From the NCBI RefSeq assembly GCF_000745185.1, contig NZ_JQNJ01000001.1:3826501-3890500 (forward strand): a stretch of 64,000 bases of DNA. Reading direction: 5' to 3'. Positions 33,614 to 40,861 of the stretch are shown here, one piece after another. A program made the position numbers and the translations under genes. The notes under the pieces are model-generated. The model did not search any database and was not told the DNA's origin. It was given only the letters and a program-made list of their open reading frames with translations. Source of the stretch: Muricauda sp. MAR_2010_75. GTDB lineage: Bacteria; Bacteroidota; Bacteroidia; Flavobacteriales; Flavobacteriaceae. Numbering within the stretch: the stretch's first letter is position 1; each line of letters begins with the position of its first letter.

Positions 33614-35283
33614 TACTCCTCCTTCCCTTTATCTTATTTGTACATTGTAAACAGCAACCAGCCGCACCAACCGGTCTGGTCACCGAAAGTGCCATGGTGG
33701 TCTCAGCTCGTGAGGAGTCCTCCAAAATAGGTGCAGATATTATGAAAAAGGGTGGCAATGCGTTTGATGCCATGGTGGCCACAGAACTTTCCTTGGTCAT
33801 CTCCTACCCTTTTGCGGGCAGCGTTGGTGGTGGAGGTTTTATGGTGTATCGAAAAAATAACGGTGAAGTCGGGGGCATTGACTACAGGGAAAAAGCCCCT
33901 TTGGCGGCACATAAAGACATGTATTTGGACTCCTTGGGCAATGTGATTCCCGGTTTGAGTACATCGGGTGGAACGGCATCCGGGGTTCCCGGAACCGTGG
34001 CCGGTGTTTTGAAAGTGCATGAAAAATTTGGAAAACTTCCCTTAAAAGAAATCATTGAGCCCATAATTGCACTCGCTAAAAAAGGAGTCGTAATCACCGA
34101 AAAACAGGCAAGCCGATTGGAAAGGTACAGAGAACAATTTATTGAAGCCAATGGGGACAGTTCTAAGTACGCAATGAAATTTAAAGCAGGTGATACCTTA
34201 AAAAATCCTGAATATGCCAATACCCTTCAAAAAATTATGGATGAAGGTCGAGATGGATTTTACAAAGGTGAGATTGCCCAAAAATTGGCCACATTTGTTC
34301 AGGAAAATGGTGGTTACATCACCGAAAAGGATTTGGCCAAATATGAAGCCGTCTGGAGAGACCCCATTGTTTTTGATTACAAGGACATCAAAATTATTTC
34401 CATGAGCCCTCCCAGCAGTGGTGGGGTGACCATCAATCAAATTTTTAAGATGATGGAGCCTTATCACCTTTCCGATTTTGGCCATAATTCCACCAAGACC
34501 ATTCAATTGTTTACCGAAGCTTCCAGACGAGCCTACGCGGATAGAAACTACTTTTTGGGCGACCCTGATTTTGTGGATATTCCTTATGATGTTCTCTTGA
34601 ACGATGAATACCTACAAGAAAGAATGTCGAGCTTTTCCTTTGATCAAGCCACACTTTCTTCCGAAGTAAGCCATGGTGAGGTAGAAGTTGTGGAAAGCTC
34701 CCAAACCACCCACTACTCCATTGTGGACAGTGAGGGGAATGCCATTTCGGCCACCTCCACACTAAATGGAGGGTATGGTTCCAAATTATACTGTGCTGAA
34801 CTGGGATTCTTTTTAAATAATGAAATGGATGATTTCAGTGCCAAACCCGGTGTTCCTAATATGTTTGGTCTTGTGGGTGCCGAAGCCAACAGCATTGCTC
34901 CCGAAAAACGGATGCTCAGTAGTATGACGCCTACAATTGTGGAAAAAGATGGCAAACTTTACATGGTTGTGGGTACTCCCGGTGGCTCCACCATCATTAC
35001 GGCGGTAGCCCAGACCATTCTCAATGTGTATGAGTTCAACCTAAGCATGCAAGAGGCCGTAAATGCCCCGAGGTTCCATCATCAATGGTTACCGGACATG
35101 GTGATTTTTGAACCTGAAGGATTTACGGAAGAACTTAAATCTGAATTAAAATCCAAAGGATACATCATTAATGAGGAGCGTACACCCATTATTGGAAAAG
35201 TGGATGCCATTCGCGTACTCCCGGATGGCAAATTGGAAGGGGGAGCAGACAAACGGGGTGATGATACAGCGGTTGGTTTCTAA
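33601..35283 (+). CDS. ggt: Gamma-glutamyltransferase
   Basis: 560 aa. Lipoprotein-like signal (LILLLPFILFVHCKQ, Cys17). The precursor should cleave itself before Thr369 in the TTHYS motif, releasing a large subunit (to 368) and a small subunit; GTPGGSTII (the oxyanion GG) and the large-subunit block GGGGFMVYRKNNG/DYREKAP are intact. The enzyme removes or transfers the gamma-glutamyl group of glutathione and related peptides in the periplasm. It overlaps acpH by 13 bp and is followed after 11 bp by an ATP-grasp gene. Confidence 0.93.
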   Translation: MRRLILLLPFILFVHCKQQPAAPTGLVTESAMVVSAREESSKIGADIMKKGGNAFDAMVATELSLVISYPFAGSVGGGGFMVYRKNNGEVGGIDYREKAPLAAHKDMYLDSLGNVIPGLSTSGGTASGVPGTVAGVLKVHEKFGKLPLKEIIEPIIALAKKGVVITEKQASRLERYREQFIEANGDSSKYAMKFKAGDTLKNPEYANTLQKIMDEGRDGFYKGEIAQKLATFVQENGGYITEKDLAKYEAVWRDPIVFDYKDIKIISMSPPSSGGVTINQIFKMMEPYHLSDFGHNSTKTIQLFTEASRRAYADRNYFLGDPDFVDIPYDVLLNDEYLQERMSSFSFDQATLSSEVSHGEVEVVESSQTTHYSIVDSEGNAISATSTLNGGYGSKLYCAELGFFLNNEMDDFSAKPGVPNMFGLVGAEANSIAPEKRMLSSMTPTIVEKDGKLYMVVGTPGGSTIITAVAQTILNVYEFNLSMQEAVNAPRFHHQWLPDMVIFEPEGFTEELKSELKSKGYIINEERTPIIGKVDAIRVLPDGKLEGGADKRGDDTAVGF

Positions 35284-35294
35284 ATTACGAAGGA

Positions 35295-36209
35295 ATGAGT
35301 TATGATGCTGTAGTACTCACCGACCCAAGGTACATCAATCCCATAAAACAAAGCGTTTATATTGATAATGTCCTATTGGAAGACCGATTGGTTTTGGAGG
35401 CTTTGCAAAAACACGGGTTAAAGGCTGTTCGGAAATCGTGGGACGACCCTGATTTTGATTGGTCATCCACAAAATATGCCCTATTCCGCACCACTTGGGA
35501 CTATTTTGACCGTTTTCCAGAATTCTCTAAATGGCTAGAGGCCACCTCGAAAAAGACCAAATTCATCAATTCCAAAAAACTCATCTATTGGAATATAGAC
35601 AAGCATTACTTACAAGACCTTTCCATCGCCGGAGTTACAATCCCCAAGACATATTTTGTGGAGAAAGGAACTCAGATTAGTTTAAAAGAAGCTTATTACC
35701 ATACCGTTGAAGAGTTAAAGTTTAAACCATCTACCTTTATTTTAAAACCCTGTGTATCTGGAGCCGCTCGGCACACCTATAAAATCCAGAAAGAATCCAT
35801 AGAAGATTTTGAGGGGATATTTAAACAACTGATTGCTGAAGAAGCCATGATGCTTCAAGAATTTCAGGAAAACATTGTAAAAGAAGGTGAAATTTCCATG
35901 ATGGTCTTCAATGGGGAGTTCACCCATGCCGTATTGAAAATCGCAAAACCGGGCGATTTTCGTGTTCAGGATGATTTTGGCGGCACTGTACACCAAATTA
36001 AGCCCTCAACAGCGCAAATCGATTTCGCCACCAGTGTGGTTCATGCAGCTCCCGAACTTCCCATCTATGCCCGAGTGGATATTTTCAAGGATAATTCCGG
36101 TAATTGGGCCTTGGCCGAATTGGAGATTTTTGAACCTGAGCTTTGGTTCCGTCTCAATCCCAAAGCAGCAGCTATTTTAGCACAATCTATAGTGAAAATG
36201 TATTTTTAG
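35295..36209 (+). CDS. ATP-grasp family ligase (RimK/glutathione synthetase-like)
   Basis: 304 aa, cytoplasmic. The ATP-grasp core is visible: TFILKPCVSGAARHTYKI (lysine and glycine-rich loop), MLQEFQENI (end of the hinge), EGEISMMVFNGEFTHAVLK and the metal site ELEIFEPELWFR. The short N-terminal domain (AVVLTDPRYINP...) resembles members that ligate amino acids or small peptides, such as cycloserine-type DcsG or RimK. Substrate unknown. It sits 11 bp after ggt, so a role in making or modifying a gamma-glutamyl compound is an inference. Confidence 0.8.
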   Translation: MSYDAVVLTDPRYINPIKQSVYIDNVLLEDRLVLEALQKHGLKAVRKSWDDPDFDWSSTKYALFRTTWDYFDRFPEFSKWLEATSKKTKFINSKKLIYWNIDKHYLQDLSIAGVTIPKTYFVEKGTQISLKEAYYHTVEELKFKPSTFILKPCVSGAARHTYKIQKESIEDFEGIFKQLIAEEAMMLQEFQENIVKEGEISMMVFNGEFTHAVLKIAKPGDFRVQDDFGGTVHQIKPSTAQIDFATSVVHAAPELPIYARVDIFKDNSGNWALAELEIFEPELWFRLNPKAAAILAQSIVKMYF

Positions 36210-36269
36210 TTACGCACCCAAGGTTTCTACCTACAGTTATGATTATATTTAAACCAGTAAACAATCAAA

Positions 36270-37262
36270 ATGAAAAAAATAGCGCTCCTTATAATGGGAA
36301 TTACATTGGGATGCACGGCCCAAGAAAAAACAGGAAAACTCGTGGTTGAGAATGAAAAATTTTATGAATATGTAGATAAAGATGCCGAGATAGAAGTCTT
36401 GGCAGAGGGATTTACGTGGTCCGAAGGCCCGGTGTGGGTCAAGGAAGGTGGGTTCCTTCTTTTTTCAGATGTGCCTCAAAATACCATTTTTAAATGGAAG
36501 GAAGGTGAAGGAATCACTGAATTTTTAAAACCTTCCGGATATACGGGAATCCTTCCTTACAGCGGAGAACCTGGTAGCAATGGACTCATCATAAACAATG
36601 AAGGTGAATTGGTGGCCTGCGAGCACGGCGACCGACGAGTTACCCGGATGCCTTTGGTCGGAGGCGGTAAATTCTCTTTGACCGACACATGGGAAGGCAA
36701 ACGTTTCAATAGCCCCAATGATGTGGTACAAGCTTCCAACGGAACCTATTATTTTACCGACCCACCATATGGGTTGCCTGGTCGGGAAAAATCAGAAATA
36801 AGGGAAATTGATGCCTTTGGTGTATATAAAATTGACGCTGGCGGAAAAGTTGAAATGGTGATTGACAGTTTAACTTTTCCTAACGGAGTGGCATTATCCC
36901 CGGATGAAAAAACCCTTTATGTTACTCAATCTGACCCCAAGGCACCTTATATCTTGGCCTACGACGTTAAGAGTAACGGTTCTTTAGAAAATGGTAGGAT
37001 ATTTTTTGACGCTTCCTCTATGGTGAAGCCTGGATTACCAGGTATGCCTGATGGTGTTAAAGTGGACCAAAATGGGACTATTTTCTCGACGGGTCCTGGA
37101 GGGGTGCTTATCATAACTCCTAAAGGTGAATTATTAGGACGAATTGATACCGGACAACCCACAGCTAATTGTGCATGGGGCGATGATGGTTCTGTGCTTT
37201 ACATGACCGCAAATAATTTTTTGATGCGAATTAAGACCAAAACGGTCGGGGATGGATTCTAA
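36270..37262 (+). CDS. SMP-30/gluconolactonase/LRE family protein, lipoprotein
   Basis: 330 aa. The signal ends GITLGC, so it is probably lipid-anchored (Cys15). A six-bladed propeller: FTWSEGPVWVKEGGFLLFSDVPQN, FNSPNDVVQASNGTYYFTDPPYGLPG, FPNGVALSPDEKTLYVTQSD, MPDGVKVDQNGTIFSTGPGG. The metal-binding E, N and D positions of SMP-30 appear in SEGPVW, NSPNDV and PDGVK. Family members hydrolyse sugar lactones. A weak -7-like TATATTTA lies at 36244-36251. Confidence 0.87.
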   Translation: MKKIALLIMGITLGCTAQEKTGKLVVENEKFYEYVDKDAEIEVLAEGFTWSEGPVWVKEGGFLLFSDVPQNTIFKWKEGEGITEFLKPSGYTGILPYSGEPGSNGLIINNEGELVACEHGDRRVTRMPLVGGGKFSLTDTWEGKRFNSPNDVVQASNGTYYFTDPPYGLPGREKSEIREIDAFGVYKIDAGGKVEMVIDSLTFPNGVALSPDEKTLYVTQSDPKAPYILAYDVKSNGSLENGRIFFDASSMVKPGLPGMPDGVKVDQNGTIFSTGPGGVLIITPKGELLGRIDTGQPTANCAWGDDGSVLYMTANNFLMRIKTKTVGDGF

Positions 37263-38021
37263 CTATTTTATTTGACCCATTTGCTTTTTCAACTCTTCCA
37301 TGGATTGCTGCAACTGTTTTAAAAGACCAGTTTCTGTAGTAGCATCCACATTGAAGGTCAGTTTACTGCTTACCTCCCAAATTTCTTGAATTTGGAACGG
37401 TTTAATATCATACGGAGGATAGGTCTCGTTCAAAGAAACCAAGGTAATGTTATTGGAATTTGGCTTTCGCTCAATTTTTTTGACCATAACGGAGTCTTGA
37501 AGCACCACCACATACATCTTATTGGGACTCACATGGTCAATGTGCTCAATGGCACGTGCCAATACCCAATCGTTGGGTCTTAGATTGGGCAACATACTGT
37601 CCCCTTCTACCTGAAAACCACGATATGTGGCGTTGCGCAACTCTGGAATGGGCATATCAAACGCGGGAAGTTGTTGATACCAGCTCGTATCTGTAATGTT
37701 CTGTGGGTAGCCTGCGGCGGCTTTGGCATTGACCAAGACCATATTGTCTTGATCGGAACTATCCACAGTGACCACTTTTGGAATAACACTGGTTTTGGAG
37801 GTATCCAAATGCTTCTGGTCGCTATCACCAAAAAGCCAAAGTGGATTTATTTTGAACTGCTTCAACAGCTCCTCCACCACTTTTCCCGATAATTTGGTCC
37901 GGCCCCGTTCAATATCTGCAGTGGTGTTCTTAACCCCCAACAATTGAGCAAACTCAGTTTGGGTATAGCCCAACTCCCTTCGAATATCTATAAACCGTTT
38001 TAAGGTAAGCTCGTTTTCCAT
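37263..38021 (-). CDS. XRE-family repressor with S24 self-cleavage domain (LexA/CI-like)
   Basis: 252 aa. N-terminal helix-turn-helix of the XRE type, residues 5-65 (RRELGYTQTEFAQLLGVKNTTADIERGRTKLS), then the S24 domain: scissile Ala103-Gly104 in NAKAAAGY, nucleophile Ser142 in EGDSMLPN and general base Lys181 in SVMVKK. The Ala/Ser/Lys spacing matches LexA-type repressors, so RecA-assisted cleavage is expected. It ends in a coiled coil (LLKQLQQSMEELKKQMGQ), perhaps for dimerisation. It is divergent from a DNA repair pair across four operators, two of which cover its own promoter, suggesting autorepression. The -7 box places transcription almost at the ATG. Confidence 0.9.
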   Translation of the reverse strand: MENELTLKRFIDIRRELGYTQTEFAQLLGVKNTTADIERGRTKLSGKVVEELLKQFKINPLWLFGDSDQKHLDTSKTSVIPKVVTVDSSDQDNMVLVNAKAAAGYPQNITDTSWYQQLPAFDMPIPELRNATYRGFQVEGDSMLPNLRPNDWVLARAIEHIDHVSPNKMYVVVLQDSVMVKKIERKPNSNNITLVSLNETYPPYDIKPFQIQEIWEVSSKLTFNVDATTETGLLKQLQQSMEELKKQMGQIK

Positions 38022-38025
38022 ATTT

Positions 38026-38054
38026 CAAATATATACAATTTGGAATATTTCCAA
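38026..38054 (-). promoter_or_regulatory. Promoter of the LexA-like repressor gene
   Basis: On the minus strand: TTG (38054-38052), 18 bases, TATATTTG (38033-38026), ideal Flavobacteria geometry. Operator 1 fills the -33 side. The ATG is at 38021, making the mRNA leaderless or nearly so. Confidence 0.7.
38040..38054. promoter_or_regulatory. Operator 1: TTGGAATATTTCCAA
   Basis: Perfect inverted repeat, arms TTGGAA/TTCCAA around TAT. It covers the -33 region of the repressor's own promoter. Confidence 0.8.
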
Positions 38055-38063
38055 AAACTTTTT

Positions 38064-38076
38064 TGGATTATATCCA
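38064..38076. promoter_or_regulatory. Operator 2: TGGATTATATCCA
   Basis: Variant arms TGGAT/ATCCA around the same TAT spacer; centre 23 bp from operator 1 and 18 bp from operator 3. Confidence 0.7.
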
Positions 38077-38081
38077 TTATT

Positions 38082-38094
38082 TGGAATATTTCCA
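38082..38094. promoter_or_regulatory. Operator 3: TGGAATATTTCCA
   Basis: Perfect arms TGGAA/TTCCA around TAT, directly abutting the -7 box of the radical-SAM gene at 38095. Confidence 0.8.
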
Positions 38095-38102
38095 TATATT
38101 TG
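38095..38102 (+). promoter_or_regulatory. -7 promoter box TATATTTG of the radical-SAM gene
   Basis: Exact TAnnTTTG match, framed by operators 3 and 4; the transcript would start near 38109, inside operator 4. Confidence 0.65.
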
Positions 38103-38103
38103 G

Positions 38104-38118
38104 TTGGAATATTTCCAA
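38104..38118. promoter_or_regulatory. Operator 4: TTGGAATATTTCCAA
   Basis: Identical to operator 1, covering the predicted transcription start, three bases before the ATG at 38122. Confidence 0.8.
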
Positions 38119-38121
38119 GTT

Positions 38122-39384
38122 ATGGACTTTGATAGAATTCAAGAAAAACTAAACATCCTTGCAGACGCTGCCAAATACGATGTGTCCTGTGCCAGTAGTG
38201 GCAGTGACCGGACCAACAAGAACCAAGGTTTGGGGAATGCTTCTCGGATGGGCATTTGCCATAATTATACTTCAGATGGCCGTTGTATCTCCCTTTTAAA
38301 AATTCTGCTGACCAACCACTGTATTTTTGATTGTGCGTATTGCGTAACCCGAAAAAGTAATGATGTTAAACGAGCTGCTTTTAAAATTCAAGAGGTTGTG
38401 GACCTTACCATCAATTTTTATCGCAGAAATTATATTGAAGGGCTGTTTTTGAGTTCGGGGATTTTCAAAAGTCCTGATTACACCATGGAACGCTTGGTGG
38501 CCGTGGCCAAAAAATTGCGCGAAGAGGAAAACTTCAACGGGTACATCCACCTCAAATCCATTCCAGGTGCCAGTGATGAACTCATGTACGAGGCTGGACT
38601 GTACGCCGACCGACTTTCTGTAAACATTGAGGTACCAACCATTTCCGGATTAAAATTGTTGGCCCCTGACAAAAAGCATGAAGATTTCACCAAACCCATG
38701 TTGAAAGTCAAAAACGAAATTGTTCGTTACAAATCTGAGCGAAAAATTATTAAGAGTACGCCCAAATATGCCCCTGCAGGGCAAAGTACCCAAATGATTG
38801 TGGGTGCTTCTGGAGAGACGGATAAGGATATCATGTATTCCGCGACCTATTATTACAAAACATACCAAATGCGACGAGTATATTATTCTGGTTATGTTCC
38901 TGTTGCGGATGATGCGCGCCTACCCGCCATTGGTTCCCAAGTGCCCATGCTTCGCGAAAACAGATTGTACCAAACGGATTGGTTGTTGCGGTTTTACGGT
39001 TTCGCCGTGAATGAAATCTTGAACAACGACCATCCCAATCTGGATATGGATGTAGATCCCAAACTTTCATGGGCCCTACGTAACCTTCATCATTTTCCGG
39101 TAGATGTGAATTCGGCGGATAAACGTCTTTTGGCACGTATTCCAGGCATTGGCATGCAATCTGTGGAGAAAATTATGAAAGCTCGAAAATTTCGAAAATT
39201 GAACTGGGACCATCTCAAAAAAATTGGAGTGGCCCTCAACCGTGCCAAATATTTTACGGTGTGTGATTCCCGGCATTGGGAGCGCCGTGATTTGGATGCG
39301 GAGAAAATCAAAGGCATGATTTTGCAGACTTCCTCTGGCAAGTTTCGAAATCAGTACAGTACACAATTGTCATTGTTCAATTAA
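38122..39384 (+). CDS. Putative DNA modification/repair radical SAM protein
   Basis: 420 aa from ATG 38122; the TTG at 38104 lies in operator 4 and is rejected. The Fe-S motif is C67-x3-C71-x2-C74 (NHCIFDCAYC). It carries the family's long N-terminal Cys-containing region (DVSCASSGSDR) and a C-terminal helix-hairpin-helix (NSADKRLLARIPGIGMQSVEKIMKAR), a DNA-binding element. This is the pattern of the TIGR03916 family, named for its link to uracil-DNA glycosylase-type partners; its reaction is not known. It is followed by its usual companion, the DUF4130 gene. Confidence 0.88.
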   Translation: MDFDRIQEKLNILADAAKYDVSCASSGSDRTNKNQGLGNASRMGICHNYTSDGRCISLLKILLTNHCIFDCAYCVTRKSNDVKRAAFKIQEVVDLTINFYRRNYIEGLFLSSGIFKSPDYTMERLVAVAKKLREEENFNGYIHLKSIPGASDELMYEAGLYADRLSVNIEVPTISGLKLLAPDKKHEDFTKPMLKVKNEIVRYKSERKIIKSTPKYAPAGQSTQMIVGASGETDKDIMYSATYYYKTYQMRRVYYSGYVPVADDARLPAIGSQVPMLRENRLYQTDWLLRFYGFAVNEILNNDHPNLDMDVDPKLSWALRNLHHFPVDVNSADKRLLARIPGIGMQSVEKIMKARKFRKLNWDHLKKIGVALNRAKYFTVCDSRHWERRDLDAEKIKGMILQTSSGKFRNQYSTQLSLFN

Positions 39385-39406
39385 CAATGAGCAATGAACA
39401 GGAGTA

Positions 39407-39436
39407 TGTCATTTCTCACGCGCGTTCGAAATGACA
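39407..39436. repeat. REP-like hairpin TGTCATTTC ... GAAATGACA
   Basis: Nine-base perfect arms around a 12-base loop with the same ends as the REP-like copies at 8373, 15783 and 19980, here as a minimal form between the radical-SAM and DUF4130 genes. It could form a hairpin in the shared mRNA. Confidence 0.6.
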
Positions 39437-39474
39437 ATTTGAAGTTTTAAAAAAATGAATTAATAGTGAGCACT

Positions 39475-40251
39475 ATGAATCCTTCAACAACCTTAATTTA
39501 TGACGGCAGCTTTAACGGCTTCCTCACCACCGTCTTTGTTGCTTTTGATGAAAAACTCAATGTGGCCGATATCCAAAAAAACAGCGAATGCCAAAACGGT
39601 TTGTTTTCCGAAACCGAAACCATTTTCACCAATGTTGAAAAAGCCAAGCGTGTATGGAATGGCATCCGTAACAAGAGTCACAACGCCATTGCCAACGTCT
39701 ATTTCGCTTTTTTGAGCGAAACAGAAGGTGTGGAATTGATGCTATACACCTACATCCAAAAATTGATGGCCACTAAAAGTGGAAAGCAGTTGGATTATTC
39801 CGATGGGATTGTACTGCACATTAGCCAATTGGCCAGAAAGGTAGGTCGTGAAAAACACCGGATGGAGGCTTTTGTTCGGTTTCAGTTGACCAAGGACGAC
39901 ATCTATTTTGCCAACATTGAACCCGATTTTGATGTCTTACCTTTAATTTCCAAACATTTTCGGGACCGCTACGCGGACCAACAATGGTTGATCTATGATG
40001 TAAAACGGAAATATGGCATCTTTTACAATTTGGACCATGTGGAAATGGTGTCATTGAATTTAAGCGACATCCACCACAACAAAACCGTTAAAAGCGATGC
40101 TTTTAAACCCGAGGAATACGATTACCAAACCCTCTGGAACGAATATTTTAAAAGCACCAGCATTAAATCCCGTATCAACCCCAAATTACATACGCAACAT
40201 GTGCCCAAACGCTATTGGAAGTATTTGAGTGAGAAAAAGGAGGCGGTGTAA
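39475..40251 (+). CDS. DUF4130 family DNA-metabolism protein (TIGR03915 type)
   Basis: 258 aa from ATG 39475. N-terminal LIYDGSFNGFLTTVFVAFDEKL, the middle AKRVWNGIRNKS region and the C-terminal block DIYFANIEPDFDVLPLISKHFRDRYADQQWLIYDVKRKYGIFYNL match the family that accompanies TIGR03916 radical SAM proteins; the last block resembles part of a uracil-DNA glycosylase-like fold. No reaction is known. It is the second gene of the radical-SAM unit under operators 1-4 and is convergent with the next gene. Confidence 0.85.
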   Translation: MNPSTTLIYDGSFNGFLTTVFVAFDEKLNVADIQKNSECQNGLFSETETIFTNVEKAKRVWNGIRNKSHNAIANVYFAFLSETEGVELMLYTYIQKLMATKSGKQLDYSDGIVLHISQLARKVGREKHRMEAFVRFQLTKDDIYFANIEPDFDVLPLISKHFRDRYADQQWLIYDVKRKYGIFYNLDHVEMVSLNLSDIHHNKTVKSDAFKPEEYDYQTLWNEYFKSTSIKSRINPKLHTQHVPKRYWKYLSEKKEAV

Positions 40252-40254
40252 TAT

Positions 40255-40779
40255 CTATTTACTCCTCTCCCCCACAAAATGGTCGCTTTTGTTTTTAAAA
40301 AGCACATTAAAACTGGTCAAGCTGCCATAAATACGGGTAATGTATTGCTGTAGGTCTATCTTTTCTTGGTCATCCAAGTTGTTACTGCTGTTGATTTTCT
40401 GTTCCATCACCCGGATACGGTCCCGCACCATCACAATCTTATGAAAAAAGGTGTCAATGGGCATTTCCTTGTTCTGGGTGGCATCACCCGGGTCCAAAAT
40501 CAGTTTTCCGCCTTTCCATTTATCGGCGATAGCCACTTTTTCGTGGGTGTCGCTCCACTTTTCCAATATCTTGACCAAGGAACGCTCTACCTCAAAAAAA
40601 CTGACCGAATCTACTTCGTCCTCTACCCCTTCAATGACTTCAAACTCAGCATCGAGGTCAATGGTTTCCAATCCATTTTCCAAAAAAGTGACCCAATAAT
40701 GCTTGGATGATACATTGGTTACCACCCCTTTTCCATACTCGGGGTGATCAATTCGGGAGCCAATACCCAATAATTTCAT
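40255..40779 (-). CDS. Conserved protein with Tudor/KOW-like N-terminus
   Basis: 174 aa. The first 55 residues (IGSRIDHPEYGKGVVTNVSSKHYWVTFLENGLETIDLDAEFEVIE) resemble the small beta-barrel (H..G.G.V) seen at the C-terminus of UvrD/PcrA and in CarD-like proteins; the rest is helical. Its stop is three bases from that of the DUF4130 gene. Whether it belongs to the DNA repair cassette is open. A -7 box at 40801-40808 precedes it. Confidence 0.7.
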   Translation of the reverse strand: MKLLGIGSRIDHPEYGKGVVTNVSSKHYWVTFLENGLETIDLDAEFEVIEGVEDEVDSVSFFEVERSLVKILEKWSDTHEKVAIADKWKGGKLILDPGDATQNKEMPIDTFFHKIVMVRDRIRVMEQKINSSNNLDDQEKIDLQQYITRIYGSLTSFNVLFKNKSDHFVGERSK

Positions 40780-40800
40780 AAATCCTGTTTTTATTGCTCA

Positions 40801-40808
40801 CAAATTTA
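40801..40808 (-). promoter_or_regulatory. -7 promoter box TAAATTTG
   Basis: Minus-strand TAAATTTG, 21 bases before the ATG at 40779. Confidence 0.5.
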
Positions 40809-40861
40809 GAATTTTTGGAACTTTACCCTACTTTCGAACTTGGTTTTATAAACCATTTTTA

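Noticed and set aside
38104..38121. TTG 38104 as start of the radical-SAM gene
   Set aside because: It lies in operator 4, at the predicted transcription start; the ATG at 38122 fits the family.
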